From Bacillus testis (lineage in GTDB: Bacteria > Bacillota > Bacilli > Bacillales > DSM-1321), in assembly GCF_001243895.1 (NCBI RefSeq), contig NZ_LN851186.1:708945-750396 (forward strand): 41,452 nt of DNA, given 5' to 3'. The first letter of the stretch is position 1. Each line of letters starts with the position of its first letter. Below, piece by piece: positions 1 to 10,788 of the stretch. The position numbers and the translations under genes were made by a program. The notes beneath the pieces are model-generated. The model saw only the letters and a program-made list of their open reading frames with translations. It was not told where the DNA came from and made no database searches.

Positions 1-29
1 TACGTCCCTAAACGGTCACTTCCGCTTTT

Positions 30-1301
30 CTACATAAAGTCAATGTTTTTTGTTTGTTCTAGTCTTACTTCTGTTTGCTTTGGTTTTGTTTGGCTGATGA
101 TGCGGCCGTTTTTGACGGAGTAGAGTACTTCTGCCTGTAGGCGCAGGGCGTGGTAGCCGTCTGTCGCGTTTAGGACGATGAAGTTGGCTGGATTGTTTTC
201 TTGGATTCCGTATTGCTTCAGCTCAAGTGCTTTGGCACTGTTTTCGGTTACGAAGCGAAGGGAGTTTTTGATGTCGCTGTAACCCATCAATTGAGAAGCG
301 TGCAGTCCCATATGCAGGACTTGAAGCATATTTCCATTTCCGATTGGGTACCATGGGTCCATAATGTCGTCATGGCCGAAGCAGACATTCAGGCCATTTT
401 GGTCCAACTCTTTAACGCGTGTTAATCCGCGGCGTTTCGGATAGGTATCGAAGCGGCCTTGAAGGTGAATATTCACCAATGGATTAGCTACGAAATTCAT
501 TTTGGCCAAGCCCAGGACCCGCATCAATTTGTACGTATAGGCATCGTTATAAGATCCCATTGCTGTCGTATGGCTTGCTGTTACACGGCCCTGATAGTCG
601 TTATGAATGGTTTCACGGGCAACCACTTCAAGGTGGCGTGATTGCTCATCATCAATTTCATCGCAGTGGATATCGATTGATTTGTCATATTTCATGGCAA
701 TCTTGAAGAGCTGGCGAATGGATTCAGCACCGTCATCACGCGTGAACTCGAAATGAGGAATGCCGCCCACGATATCAGCCCCCATTTTCATGGCTTCATC
801 AAGCAATTCCAATCCGTTCGGGTAGGAAAGGATGCCTTCTTGAGGAAATGCCACAATTTGCAGGTCGATAAAGTCTTTCATTTCTTCTTTCACTTCAAGC
901 ATCGCTTCTAGTGCAATCAATGTCGGATCTGTTGTATCAACATGAGTCCGTACATGCCCGATTCCATTGGCAATCTGCCAGGAAAGAGCTTTTTTTGCAC
1001 GGTCTTTCACATCCTGCTTCGTCAGTGATTCTTTTCTTTCTGACCAGCGCTGGATGCCTTCGAATAAAGTGCCGCTTTCATTCCAGCGCGGCTGTCCAGC
1101 AGTCAAGGTTGTGTCCAGGTGGATATGCGGTTCTACGAAAGGGGCGCATACCAGCTTTCCTTGCAGGTCTATTTTTTCAGCATGCTCAGCTGTCATAGTG
1201 CCCGCTTTTTTGATTTGCGAGAAAGTGCCATTTTCGATCAACAGATCCCAAAGGCCTTCGCGACCAAAAATGGAGGCATTAGCCAACATTTTCAAGTTCA
1301 T
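30..1301 (-). CDS. codA: Cytosine deaminase
   Basis: Hydrolyses cytosine to uracil and ammonia in the cytosol, feeding pyrimidine salvage. The 423-residue protein matches the length of E. coli CodA (about 427) and carries the amidohydrolase metal-site motifs in order: HIHLD near residue 59, HCDE near 212, SHTTAM near 244 and FGHDD near 308, the last probably holding the metal-binding Asp. The ATG follows a strong GAGGAGG site that lies inside the end of codB, and the two genes overlap by 23 bp, so they are translationally coupled. Expression should follow the PyrR-type attenuator upstream of codB. Dihydro-pyrimidine or isoguanine deaminase activity within the family cannot be excluded, but the codB neighbour makes cytosine by far the likeliest substrate. 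Confidence 0.95.
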   Translation of the reverse strand: MNLKMLANASIFGREGLWDLLIENGTFSQIKKAGTMTAEHAEKIDLQGKLVCAPFVEPHIHLDTTLTAGQPRWNESGTLFEGIQRWSERKESLTKQDVKDRAKKALSWQIANGIGHVRTHVDTTDPTLIALEAMLEVKEEMKDFIDLQIVAFPQEGILSYPNGLELLDEAMKMGADIVGGIPHFEFTRDDGAESIRQLFKIAMKYDKSIDIHCDEIDDEQSRHLEVVARETIHNDYQGRVTASHTTAMGSYNDAYTYKLMRVLGLAKMNFVANPLVNIHLQGRFDTYPKRRGLTRVKELDQNGLNVCFGHDDIMDPWYPIGNGNMLQVLHMGLHASQLMGYSDIKNSLRFVTENSAKALELKQYGIQENNPANFIVLNATDGYHALRLQAEVLYSVKNGRIISQTKPKQTEVRLEQTKNIDFM

Positions 1302-2556
1302 AGCATTCTTCCTCCTCGATTTTCGTTGTTACTGCGTTTGTTTTCATGGCTTTCACGGCAATGAAGTAACTGATTCCCGTTACAAGCAGTGTATTGACCG
1401 GTGCAATGCCAGGAAGGCTCAAGCCGGCGATAATACCTGCACCCCATGCGATGATGGCGGGCATATGCATGTTTTTAATATCTGCTTGTTCATACTTGAT
1501 GTACTTTCTCTTTTTGACAAAGAAGAAATCGACGATAATGATGGCACCGACTGCCGGCAATGTAGAACCAAGGAATGTAAGCCAGCTGACGAAGTTGTTG
1601 TATAGCCAAGAAGCTAGCAATGTTCCGAGTGCCCCATTGATCATAACCATCACTACTTTTGGCTTCTTGAAAATGGTTGCGAAGCCTAATCCAGAGGCGT
1701 ATAAAGCATTGTCGTTTGTTGTCCAGATGTTTAAACCTAAAACCAGGATCGCAGGGATCATCAAGCCTTGCGAGAACATGACATCGGAAATATCGTTATG
1801 CCCTGTGGCAATTGTACCAATGGCACCAAAAAGGAACATCAGCGTGTTGCCAAGGAAAAAGGCAATGACTGTGGTAATCACGGCATGTTTGCCGGATTTA
1901 GCAAAGCGAGCGAAGTCTGGTGTTACCGTACCGCCGCTGATGAATGATCCTACCGTAATGGTTAAAGCGGCAGCGATTGTCAAGGTAGAGTCAGGTGTGT
2001 AAGCAAGCAATGCATCCAAACCGCCCATGTCTTGTACCGCCATTGTCGCGCTCGTGCTGCCCAATACGGCAATAGCTGGCACAGCAACCATACTTAGTAT
2101 GGTCAAAGCTTTCATTCCTAAATACGCTGTCATTGTCATGATGATACCGAAGACGATAATCAATGCGAATGTAGGGATGCCGGTCATTTTATTTACAGGG
2201 TAAGCAAACATGCCGACGCCTACGCCGAACCAGCCTACCTGTGTTGCACAAACCATAAAGGAACTGATATATGAACCTTTTTTACCAAAAGAATATTGTG
2301 CCAGTAGATGAGTGGATAATCCTGTTTTTGCTGCAATATAACTTAAAGATCCGGTGAATGCGCCCAAGATGACATTACCGATGAGAATAATCCCAATCAG
2401 TTGGGCAAAAGTCATTCCCTCTCCTAGAGATCCGCCTGCCCACATGCTTGCTGAGAAGAACGTAAAGCCCAGCATAACGGCCATCATTTTCAGGAAACTA
2501 TTGCGCTTTCCTGGTGGAACGGGTGAAAATGAGTAATCTTTATCTTGTAGTTGCAT
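1279..2556 (-). CDS. codB: Cytosine permease, NCS1 family
   Basis: Membrane transporter that brings cytosine into the cell, probably driven by a cation gradient. The 425-residue protein is strongly hydrophobic with about twelve predicted membrane segments and an N-terminal stretch typical of CodB ([13 protein letters not shown] before the first helix). The ATG is preceded by GGGAGG with 8-nt spacing. It is the first gene of the codBA operon and overlaps codA. About 80 bp upstream lies a terminator that is part of a PyrR-responsive attenuator, so uptake is expected to fall when UMP is plentiful. Confidence 0.95.
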   Translation of the reverse strand: MQLQDKDYSFSPVPPGKRNSFLKMMAVMLGFTFFSASMWAGGSLGEGMTFAQLIGIILIGNVILGAFTGSLSYIAAKTGLSTHLLAQYSFGKKGSYISSFMVCATQVGWFGVGVGMFAYPVNKMTGIPTFALIIVFGIIMTMTAYLGMKALTILSMVAVPAIAVLGSTSATMAVQDMGGLDALLAYTPDSTLTIAAALTITVGSFISGGTVTPDFARFAKSGKHAVITTVIAFFLGNTLMFLFGAIGTIATGHNDISDVMFSQGLMIPAILVLGLNIWTTNDNALYASGLGFATIFKKPKVVMVMINGALGTLLASWLYNNFVSWLTFLGSTLPAVGAIIIVDFFFVKKRKYIKYEQADIKNMHMPAIIAWGAGIIAGLSLPGIAPVNTLLVTGISYFIAVKAMKTNAVTTKIEEEECYELENVG

Positions 2557-2637
2557 GAATAATTCCTCCCAAGTTTTTTAAGCTTGGTGAGCCTGCCTAA
2601 CGTTCATTGCTGCATCTGCATTTTGGCTTTCAGACAT

Positions 2638-2763
2638 AAAAAAACACTTATCGCAGTGACAAGTGGTGTATATGCCGGAATGCAGCCGCCCTTAATGAAC
2701 GTTTGCTTATTCCAAACAGAATATCGCCCACCTTGTCAGCCTCACGGGACTGTACTTAAAGGT
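2638..2763 (-). promoter_or_regulatory. PyrR-type transcription attenuator of codBA
   Basis: On the minus strand the leader RNA contains AGUCCCGUGAGGCU (2738-2751), a perfect fit to the PyrR binding-loop consensus AGUCCNGNGAGGYU, closed by a CAGUC/GGCUG stem and a lower ACCUU/AAGGU stem. Downstream is an intrinsic terminator: CACUUGUC paired with GAUAAGUG and a run of at least seven U (2638-2665). The 3' side of the binding loop (GACAAGGUGG) is nearly complementary to the 5' side of the terminator (CCACUUGUC), which gives the classic mutually exclusive antiterminator. A perfect 10-bp inverted repeat (AACGTTCATT/AATGAACGTT) encloses the terminator. By analogy with pyr operons, UMP-bound PyrR should favour termination. 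Confidence 0.85.
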
Positions 2764-2946
2764 TATTTTTAAAACTAAAGTTATATTAGCAAACTACTTT
2801 TGAAGAATCTAATGGTAATTGATGTAAAATGGTTTAGTGGCCGAGTATGAATAGTGGAACTCCGCTTTTTGCAGATGGAAAGTTGAATTGTTATTGGCAA
2901 TGTTGAAGCTAAGAAAACCTGTTTGCCGGGCTTTCCCGTACCGACA

Positions 2947-2976
2947 TGCTTATTTACCTGTTTTCCATGTTATAAT
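2947..2976 (+). promoter_or_regulatory. Putative sigma-A promoter with extended -10
   Basis: TGTTATAAT at 2968-2976 is a perfect extended -10. The only -35 candidate at useful distance is the weak TGCTTA at 2947. It would give a leader of about 360 nt for the SEC-C gene. Confidence 0.45.
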
Positions 2977-3159
2977 GTAGGTAATCTATTAAGATGTTCG
3001 TTAAAAAGCTCTCTCACGCCTGAATCGAACCAAAAGAGAGGCTTCATTTCTAAGGAAAATAGGAAGAGCTTCACTTGCTTTAAGAGAAGTGCGGCAGATT
3101 GGATTGAAACTTGCGCTGGCTTCGAATACGTGGGAATAGTCAGTCTTTAAGCGTAACTG

Positions 3160-3188
3160 TTTCATTTATGTTCCATAAGAAATATAAT
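3160..3188 (+). promoter_or_regulatory. Putative sigma-A promoter of the SEC-C gene
   Basis: TTTCAT, 17 bp, then TATAAT. It lies about 150 bp before the SEC-C protein start and is a nearer alternative to the 2947-2976 promoter. Confidence 0.45.
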
Positions 3189-3255
3189 ACGAGAAGTGCG
3201 TCTGTTAAAATGATCGAAACGTCAAAGCAGGTATGCCCCGCTTAAAGGCCGGAAG

Positions 3256-3275
3256 ATTTCCTTTCGAAAGGAAAT
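3256..3275 (+). repeat. Perfect 20-bp palindrome in the SEC-C leader
   Basis: ATTTCCTTTCGAAAGGAAAT is a perfect palindrome about 70 bp downstream of the nearer promoter. It has no T tract, so it is not a terminator. It could be an operator or an RNA hairpin with a UCGA tetraloop. Confidence 0.5.
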
Positions 3276-3341
3276 GAGAATGTTGGGGTCCACTATATTT
3301 AATAGATAAAGGAAACAAAGGTACAGGAGGAAAAAAGGATA

Positions 3342-4424
3342 ATGAATTTGGATGCAATGGATGAATACACATTAGAATCAATGCTAAGTTCCCTTAACAT
3401 GGAGCAACTGAAGACAATCCGTCGCAATCTTGCGCTGAAAAATATGAGTTCTTTGAGAAAGAAGGAATTGGTCGTCGCTTTGGCGGAAAATATCCCGTTA
3501 ACCGTCGAAGGAAGATCGCAGTTAATGGATGTCGATCAATATTCAGCAATCCTTCAAATTATGACCAAAAGCGGACTGATTGAAATCAGCCAATTAGCTT
3601 TGGAAGATGTCTTTTACTTAAGCAGCTTAGGGTATGTTCACCCAATCACGAAGGATGGCAAACAAATGCTTGTTATGCCAAAAGAAGTGACAGAGCAGTT
3701 TTATAAACTAGATCCTGCCAAGTTGAAAGAGAAAGTGAATGCAAACCAAAAAGTGACTAATTTGCTGTTCGCTATGGCAAGAAGCTACGGTATGGTCGAA
3801 ATGGATACCCTGAAAGCAATGATCGAGCGCTGCACAGGGGAAGAAATCGATGTTGCCTGGCTGACATTGTATATCGAACATCTATCTGAGTATTATAATG
3901 CATTCAAGCTGGAAGATGGTTTCTTCATCAGCGACCAGGTGCAGGATAAAGATAAATTATGGAGCCAGCTTGAGCAAAGGGCAGAACTGCCTTACTATGC
4001 AATGACACAGGATGATATGTTCAAGATGAATCGCCATGAAATGATTGAGCATACAGCCCAGGTTCAGGAGCTACAATCTTATATCCGCAGCCATTATGAG
4101 CTAGAGCCTGGTTTAGTGGAAGAACTAATGCAAGATGCGTTGGTGAGAATCCAGAACGACGAACCTCTTAGTGAGGTTGTTGGCATTTTTGGCCAATATA
4201 TGGAATTCCCTTCAAGCGATGATGTTCAGACATTTGCTGCCTATTTGATTAATGTCATGAATCATACCCGTCTATGGGTATTAAAAGGACATGCTCCAAT
4301 CGAATTGTCCCCAGCTAAACCAGCCAATAAACCGCATGTGAAAAGCAGCGGCAAAAAAATTGGAAGAAACGAACCATGCCCTTGTGGCAGCGGCAAAAAA
4401 TATAAGAAATGCTGTGGCAAATAA
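3342..4424 (+). CDS. SEC-C metal-binding motif protein with SAP/Rho-N-like N-terminus
   Basis: Function not established. The 360-residue protein ends in a textbook SEC-C zinc motif ([13 protein letters not shown]), which is also found at the end of SecA and in YecA-type proteins and binds zinc and ribosomes or partner proteins. Residues 8-50 (repeating Leu, then [16 protein letters not shown]) resemble a SAP/Rho N-terminal helix-extension-helix nucleic-acid-binding fold; the central part is helical and unassigned. No signal peptide or membrane helix is visible, so it is cytosolic. The ATG follows ACAGGAGG with good spacing. It is monocistronic with its own terminator. A role linked to RNA or ribosome binding is inference only. 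Confidence 0.85.
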   Translation: MNLDAMDEYTLESMLSSLNMEQLKTIRRNLALKNMSSLRKKELVVALAENIPLTVEGRSQLMDVDQYSAILQIMTKSGLIEISQLALEDVFYLSSLGYVHPITKDGKQMLVMPKEVTEQFYKLDPAKLKEKVNANQKVTNLLFAMARSYGMVEMDTLKAMIERCTGEEIDVAWLTLYIEHLSEYYNAFKLEDGFFISDQVQDKDKLWSQLEQRAELPYYAMTQDDMFKMNRHEMIEHTAQVQELQSYIRSHYELEPGLVEELMQDALVRIQNDEPLSEVVGIFGQYMEFPSSDDVQTFAAYLINVMNHTRLWVLKGHAPIELSPAKPANKPHVKSSGKKIGRNEPCPCGSGKKYKKCCGK

Positions 4425-4454
4425 AAAAGCCTGTTATCTAAATTGTTTTTTAGG

Positions 4455-4490
4455 ATAGACCAAGTCCAAGCGGCTTGGTCTATTTTTTTT
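4455..4490 (+). terminator. Intrinsic terminator of the SEC-C gene
   Basis: Perfect 10-bp stem ATAGACCAAG/CTTGGTCTAT with a 9-nt loop followed by eight T. Confidence 0.9.
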
Positions 4491-4623
4491 ACCGGAATAT
4501 CTATGTTTTGGTTTGCAGAAAATAAAAGCAAAGGAGATTAGCGTATTGCGAATTCCCCTATGCCATCTATGATGAAAAAAAGGACATAACACTGAAAGAG
4601 ACGATAAAACAACTCATTTCAAA

Positions 4624-4667
4624 GAAAAAACAGCGAAGCCTATTTCTAGCGAATCGCTGTTTTTTTA
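4624..4667. terminator. Bidirectional terminator downstream of yteA
   Basis: Stem AACAGCGA/TCGCTGTT with A and T runs on both flanks. It closes yteA on the minus strand and can also stop rightward transcription. Confidence 0.75.
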
Positions 4668-4674
4668 TGCATCC

Positions 4675-5415
4675 TTATTCATCGTCTTCTACATAAGGTT
4701 CTTGTTCATACCCTTTCAGATCACCGAATGAAGTCATGATTCCTTCTTCATCAAGCAGGTCTTCTAGCTGTTCTAGTTCACTTGTTGGATAGACGGCAAT
4801 GTTTTTCCCGTTGATATCGTTGCCTATACAGTTTTCGATATCTTCCACATAGCCGATATGTTCATCGGAGTTGATATACATTTGATCATAATGTTCCTTC
4901 GGATCGAAGAAATCGGAAGGAGTGTCAGAGTTGCCCCATTTAGCCACTGACTGCCAAGAATCCTCGGCATCAAACCCGACTGTTTCTTCCGTATGGCGCT
5001 TGCCGAAGGGCGGCAGAACTTCTTCTTCAATCGGACGGTCCTCGCTCACTTGCTGATGCAGGCTATGCTCGGTACAAGTTAAGGTATGCGGGATGGCCTC
5101 TAATCTTTCAAACGGTATATCTGCACCGCATACTTTGCATCTGCCATAGGCCCCATCCTGAAGGGCTTTTAGTGCTTCATTTGTTTCCTGCAGCAGGTTT
5201 TCCGTGTTTTCATTTAAAGCGATATCCTTTCCGCGTTCGTACAATTCGGTGGCTGTATCGGCTGGATGATTGTCGTAAGTGGATATTTCCCCAACGGAGT
5301 CGCGAAGACTTTCACTTAGGCCAAAATGGTCATTTATGTGCAAGGTCTGCTCGAGCGATTTTTTTTGTTCTGCCAATTGAAGTGCCAGGGACTGCAGTTG
5401 CTGTGATGAGAGCAT
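4675..5415 (-). CDS. yteA: YteA-family TraR/DksA-type zinc-finger protein
   Basis: Member of the Bacillus YteA family, distantly related to DksA/TraR, which bind the RNA polymerase secondary channel; whether YteA does so is unknown. The 246-residue protein has a helical/coiled N-terminus (residues 1-90, Gln/Leu/Glu rich), then a zinc finger with CKVCG near residue 93 and a second Cys half (LTC) about 20 residues later. The C-terminal 120 residues are acidic. The ATG has AGGAAAGG upstream with a rather long 12-nt gap. It is monocistronic and convergent with the SEC-C gene. Family assignment is firm; function is not. Confidence 0.85.
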   Translation of the reverse strand: MLSSQQLQSLALQLAEQKKSLEQTLHINDHFGLSESLRDSVGEISTYDNHPADTATELYERGKDIALNENTENLLQETNEALKALQDGAYGRCKVCGADIPFERLEAIPHTLTCTEHSLHQQVSEDRPIEEEVLPPFGKRHTEETVGFDAEDSWQSVAKWGNSDTPSDFFDPKEHYDQMYINSDEHIGYVEDIENCIGNDINGKNIAVYPTSELEQLEDLLDEEGIMTSFGDLKGYEQEPYVEDDE

Positions 5416-5502
5416 ATCAAAACAAATCCTTTCCTAGGTTCTAGCTAGGAATAGTGTCAGCCAATACAAGAAAAAATATGTACAAAAAAGCGTTTTTATC
5501 CC

Positions 5503-5620
5503 ATTCTAACGTAGGACTCACAAAGAAGCAGGAAGGGAAGATCAAGCGCCAGTAAGAATCCGAGTGTTAACGAATAATCAGTGGGGGATGGATGAAAACC
5601 TCCCCACCGAGTATTCGTTT
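5503..5620 (+). repeat. Dispersed palindromic repeat, copy A (shortened)
   Basis: Shares ATTCTAAC, GATCAAGCGCCAG and the terminal G-rich hairpin (GTGGGGGATGG...CCTCCCCACCGA) with the copy at 23671-23831, but lacks much of the first palindrome arm. The hairpin at 5571-5617 could also serve as a weak terminator for the convergent or neighbouring genes. Confidence 0.6.
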
Positions 5621-5625
5621 CATCT

Positions 5626-6627
5626 TTATTCAATCATGCCCATTTCCCTTGCAACAATTTCATATGAATGTAGTCGTGCGTCATGGTCATAGACAGAAGT
5701 AGTGATAATCATTTCGTCCGCTTCGGTTTCTTCCATGAAGCGGTGTATTTTCTCTTTGATTGTAGACGGACTGCCAACAATCGATGACCCGATCCGCTGT
5801 TGAAGGGCTTCTTTCTCATAGGGATTCCAGATGGCGTCCATATTTTCGACAGGAGGATCCAAAGGCCCTGGTTGATTGCGCAACAGCTTCAGGAATTGCT
5901 GTTGCATGGACGTGGCGAGATATGCAGCCTGTTGGTCCGTATCCGCAGCCACAACATTCATTCCAACCATGGCGTAAGGTTTATCCAAAACATTCGAAGG
6001 CTTAAAGCTTCGACGGTACAAGTCGAGGGCAGGCAGTGTGTTCTCAGGGGCAAAGTGGCTTGCGAATGAGAACGGCAACCCTAGCTGGCCGGCAAGCTGG
6101 GCACTAAAGCCACTGGAGCCAAGAAGCCATACAGGGATCTTCAATCCTTCCCCCGGATAGGCATGAACACGTTTTGGCTCTGTTTGCAGAGAAGGATCGA
6201 AATAACCGCGAAGCTCAGCCACTTGTTCAGGGAAATCGTGGCCATCGCTCCGGCTGCCTCTCCGCAAGGCAAAGGCGGTCAATTGATCTGTGCCTGGCGC
6301 ACGGCCCAAGCCTAAATCAATCCGGCCGGGATGAAGCGCTTCGAGTGTTCCAAATTGCTCAGCAATAACTAACGGAGCATGATTGGGCAGCATGATGCCG
6401 CCTGATCCGACGCGGATTGAATGGGTACCGGCAGCTACATGGCCAATCAGGACAGATGTCGCTGAAGAAGCAATGCCGGGCATGTTATGGTGTTCTGCCA
6501 ACCAAAATCGGTTGTATCCCCATTTTTCTGCATGACGGGCAAGGTCGAGTGTATGTTTAAGCGATTGGGTTGCATCGCCGCCTTTGACAATCGGCGATAA
6601 ATCCAATATGGAATATTTCCTACTCAT
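5626..6627 (-). CDS. LLM-class flavin-dependent oxidoreductase
   Basis: Luciferase-like monooxygenase fold enzyme, probably using reduced FMN to oxidise an unknown organic substrate. Full length for the family (333 residues). Visible family signatures include [14 protein letters not shown] near residue 38, [37 protein letters not shown] around 75-115, and the C-terminal [12 protein letters not shown] segment typical of this subfamily (MsnO8/YhbW-like). The start ATG has only a weak GAAAGAAG upstream. It stands alone between a repeat and a divergent membrane-protein gene, so context gives no substrate hint. Confidence 0.85.
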   Translation of the reverse strand: MSRKYSILDLSPIVKGGDATQSLKHTLDLARHAEKWGYNRFWLAEHHNMPGIASSATSVLIGHVAAGTHSIRVGSGGIMLPNHAPLVIAEQFGTLEALHPGRIDLGLGRAPGTDQLTAFALRRGSRSDGHDFPEQVAELRGYFDPSLQTEPKRVHAYPGEGLKIPVWLLGSSGFSAQLAGQLGLPFSFASHFAPENTLPALDLYRRSFKPSNVLDKPYAMVGMNVVAADTDQQAAYLATSMQQQFLKLLRNQPGPLDPPVENMDAIWNPYEKEALQQRIGSSIVGSPSTIKEKIHRFMEETEADEMIITTSVYDHDARLHSYEIVAREMGMIE

Positions 6628-6843
6628 TTATTTCAACTTCTTTCTGTAAAAGAATAATCATTCCTATGTTAGGAGAGATAGTTCTATTTTACCAACGAAT
6701 GTCCAAGGAATATAACAATCCGCTTATGAGGCCTGTTAGCTCTTTCCATTGACCCTCGCTCCTGTTATCCATACAATAAAAATGTTTGTTCGTATATTCA
6801 GAAAGGTAAAAGAATAATAAAATCGGCGGTTGCCGTGTAAATA

Positions 6844-6891
6844 AAGTGAAAATTTGATCGATAGAAAGGGTCTATTCATCCCCATCGATCA
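6844..6891 (+). repeat. Fragment of the dispersed repeat (terminal hairpin), copy E
   Basis: AAGTGAAAATTTGATCG matches the end motif of the copy at 22424, followed by a hairpin with perfect 8-bp arms TGATCGAT (6855-6862) and ATCGATCA (6884-6891). It lies directly before the ribosome binding site of the DUF454 gene and could affect its leader. Confidence 0.5.
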
Positions 6892-6907
6892 TGAAAGGGG
6901 AAGTGAA

Positions 6908-7300
6908 TTGAAGAAAAAAATTCTTTTTGTTTGTGGCTGGATCAGTTTTGGTCTTGGATTAATCGGTATACCAATGCCGATTTTGCCGACTACGCCTTTC
7001 TTATTGCTTGCTGCTTGGCTTTTTTCCCAGAGTTCTGATAAGTGGAATGTCTGGCTGAAATCAACCAAGGTTTATAAACGATATGTAGTAGCTTTTCAGG
7101 AACAGGGAGGAGTAACAGTGAGGGCGAAGGCGGAAATGCTCCTGATTACGTATGCATTGATGCTCATTTCCTGGCTGTTTGTTTCAAACCCTTATATTCG
7201 GTTGATGTTGATAGGCATAGCTGTTATGGAACTGCTTGTAGTTATCAAACTTCCCAGTGTTTCTAAGGATAAAGCTATAACCAAAAGAGAGAAAGCTTAA
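6908..7300 (+). CDS. YbaN/DUF454 family small membrane protein
   Basis: Small inner-membrane protein of unknown function. I chose the TTG at 6908, giving 130 residues, because GAAAGGGG lies 7 nt upstream and homologues begin at the following KKKILFVCGW; an upstream in-frame TTG at 6854 lies inside a repeat fragment and would add 18 unlikely residues. The family signature is the run GLIGIPMPILPTTPFLLLAAWLF near residues 15-37, with further hydrophobic stretches around 77-115 and a basic tail. It is monocistronic with a terminator shared with gdhA. Confidence 0.85.
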   Translation: MKKKILFVCGWISFGLGLIGIPMPILPTTPFLLLAAWLFSQSSDKWNVWLKSTKVYKRYVVAFQEQGGVTVRAKAEMLLITYALMLISWLFVSNPYIRLMLIGIAVMELLVVIKLPSVSKDKAITKREKA

Positions 7301-7318
7301 TAAGTCTTCATCTTATAT

Positions 7319-7352
7319 TGAAAACCGGTCCCCTGCAGGAGACCGGTTTTTC
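7319..7352. terminator. Bidirectional terminator between DUF454 gene and gdhA
   Basis: Perfect 10-bp stem AAAACCGGTC/GACCGGTTTT, ending in T on both strands. Confidence 0.9.
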
Positions 7353-7364
7353 GCATATTTTCCG

Positions 7365-8795
<1,431 letters not shown>

Positions 8796-8940
8796 TTATA
8801 GTGTGTAATATAATATTACAAAATAGAATAAATCATTAAAATACTTAGAAGATGAATTGCTATCTATTTTATATTTTTAGAACAATCAAAACAATATAAA
8901 AATTAAACTGCCTGTTCTTACGAATGTTGTATATTATAAT

Positions 8941-8954
8941 AGGAAGTGCTTACA
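8941..8954 (+). promoter_or_regulatory. Possible CcpA (cre)-like site and -10 region before the DUF2804 gene
   Basis: TATAAT at 8935-8940 is followed at once by AGGAAGTGCTTACA, which fits the cre consensus TGNAANCGNWWNCA with two mismatches. Placement over the start point would suit repression. The -35 is unclear and the match is imperfect. Confidence 0.25.
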
Positions 8955-9027
8955 TTGCTTTTATATCAACGGAATGAGGAGAATAAAAAAATTTTTATGA
9001 ACATTATAGATAGGATGGAGGAAGGCC

Positions 9028-10011
9028 ATGCAAAAGGAGATTGAAAATCAAGGAAGCCTGCTTGATGGGAAGGGAGAGTTAAGGGAGGCCGGTTACGCCA
9101 AAACGCTTTTGCTCCATTATGATCGTTCGGATATCAAAGCTTCCAAGCTGAGGATCAAGGAGTGGGATTATTATTTGATCCATAACCAACAGCACGCTGT
9201 GGCCCTTACGGTTGCTGACAACTCTTATATGGGGCTCATATCGGTATCGTTCATTGATTTTACACAGCCATGGTTCCGGACAGCTTCTATCCTTAAGGCT
9301 TTTCCGCTAGGCAAGCTCGGTTTGCCGAACACATCGGAACATGGAAATGTGGTCTACGATGATAAGCGCATAAAGCTGTCGTTCCTCCATCGCGACGGAG
9401 GAAGAGAACTAACGTGTTCGATGAAAAACTTTGTGAAGCGAAAGAACTTCTATTGTTCTTTTACCCTTGAGGATGAACCGGAGGACTCCATGGTGATTGC
9501 CACTCCTTTCAAAGAGAACCGCAAAGCTTTCTACTATAATCAAAAAATCAATTGCATGAGGGCGAACGGCCATGTGGTTTATGGCCATCAAAAATATAGC
9601 TTTGACAGGGATGATAGCTTTGCGGTATTGGATTGGGGAAGAGGCGTTTGGCCTTACAAGAACACCTGGTATTGGGGTTCGGCCTCCGGAATGGCAGGGG
9701 GAAAACCGTTTGGATTCAATATTGGCTATGGTTTTGGGGATACATCAGCTGCCACTGAAAATATGTTATTTTACGAGGGGAAAGCACATAAGCTGGATGA
9801 GGTAGCCTTTCATATACCGATGAAAGGCAAACGTTTTGACTATATGGCTCCTTGGACATTCACTTCCAATGACCAGCGTTTTGAGATGGCATTCCAGCCA
9901 ATCATTGACCGCTGTGACTATACAACTGCAGGTATTATATCAAGCGACCAGCATCAAGTATTCGGCCGGTTCAATGGTGAGGCAGTCTTGGATGATGGCA
10001 GGAAAATTTAA
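9028..10011 (+). CDS. DUF2804 family protein, apparently truncated by an in-frame stop
   Basis: Function unknown; the family has a lipocalin-like/beta-rich character with many Trp and Tyr (WGRGVWPYKNTWYWGSASG near residue 209). The reading frame stops at TAA 10009-10011 after LDDGRKI, but the same frame continues for 15 sense codons reading VENLLGFAERVQNRW to a TGA at 10057-10059. That tail is what family members normally carry, so the TAA is most simply a nonsense change of a Glu, Gln or Lys codon (or a base error). Full length would be 343 residues. The ATG has GGATGGAGG upstream with fair spacing. Divergent from gdhA. Loss of 16 residues may or may not abolish function. Confidence 0.85.
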   Translation: MQKEIENQGSLLDGKGELREAGYAKTLLLHYDRSDIKASKLRIKEWDYYLIHNQQHAVALTVADNSYMGLISVSFIDFTQPWFRTASILKAFPLGKLGLPNTSEHGNVVYDDKRIKLSFLHRDGGRELTCSMKNFVKRKNFYCSFTLEDEPEDSMVIATPFKENRKAFYYNQKINCMRANGHVVYGHQKYSFDRDDSFAVLDWGRGVWPYKNTWYWGSASGMAGGKPFGFNIGYGFGDTSAATENMLFYEGKAHKLDEVAFHIPMKGKRFDYMAPWTFTSNDQRFEMAFQPIIDRCDYTTAGIISSDQHQVFGRFNGEAVLDDGRKI

Positions 10012-10162
10012 GTAGAGAACTTGCTGGGGTTTGCTGAGCGAGTCCAAAATAGATGGTGATTCAATCAACTAGAGGAAAATGGTGCCTAATGGTGAAAGGA
10101 CGAAACCTTCCAGCAGCAAATACGTAGTATATCATCAGAGAAACATGAAGGTGGAGAAGAAA

Positions 10163-10525
10163 ATGGGTTGTCTCGGCAATATTCTTTGGTTTATTTTTGG
10201 TGGATTTGTAAATGCCATCGGATGGTTTTTAATCGGTTTGCTTTGGTGCATAACCATCATCGGCATTCCAGTAGGCCTTCAATGCTTTAAGATGGCCAAG
10301 CTTCAGTTGGCGCCGTTCGGAAAGGAAATTGTGACAGTCGATAACGGCTTGGGAAGTCTGTTGTTGAATATTTTATGGCTTATTTTCGGCGGAATCCCAC
10401 TGGCGATAGCCAATCTTATGAGCACCTTGATATTAGCGATTACGATTATCGGCATTCCGTTCGCGTTGCAGTCATTGAAAATGGCGCAGCTTTCTTTAAT
10501 GCCATTCGGCAAGGAAGTGCGTTAA
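10163..10525 (+). CDS. YccF family (DUF307) inner-membrane protein
   Basis: Small membrane protein of unknown function, 120 residues. It is built of two copies of the same unit: GNILWFIFGG...IGIPVGLQCFKMAKLQLAPFGKE and LNILWLIFGG...IGIPFALQSLKMAQLSLMPFGKE, each a hydrophobic hairpin followed by an amphipathic stretch, which is the family hallmark. I start at ATG 10163 because GGTGGAG lies about 6 nt upstream and homologues begin MGCLGN; a longer frame opening at 10079 overlaps no recognisable sequence. A strong terminator follows. Confidence 0.9.
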   Translation: MGCLGNILWFIFGGFVNAIGWFLIGLLWCITIIGIPVGLQCFKMAKLQLAPFGKEIVTVDNGLGSLLLNILWLIFGGIPLAIANLMSTLILAITIIGIPFALQSLKMAQLSLMPFGKEVR

Positions 10526-10555
10526 TCGCTTAGTATTCAAGTTGTCTGTATGATG

Positions 10556-10592
10556 GAAAGGGAAACGGATATTCCGTTTTCCTTTTCATTTT
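10556..10592 (+). terminator. Intrinsic terminator of the yccF-like gene
   Basis: About 14-bp stem GAAAGGGAAACGGA/TCCGTTTTCCTTTTC with one bulge, tight loop and T-rich tail. Confidence 0.75.
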
Positions 10593-10788
10593 GCCACAAT
10601 TTTCATGTATCCTTTGAAGAGGAAATGTTAGGCCGATGAGTACTGCCTGTAGTGAAACGGTGATCGTTGGAAGGTGGAAGAGAACCCCAATCGGCCAACG
10701 TGGCTTTATGTTGGCGTTATGGGTGCCTGCTAGGTTTATAATAAAAGAGTAAGCAATTTTTCTTTGGACGACTGAGGAGTTGGAACCA

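Noticed and set aside
967..1605. 212-codon open frame on the plus strand
   Set aside because: It lies opposite codA and codB, which have clear catalytic and membrane signatures; no ribosome binding site and an unlike composition.
2923..3150. 75-codon plus-strand frame in the SEC-C upstream region
   Set aside because: Runs through a promoter, lacks a ribosome binding site and resembles no family.
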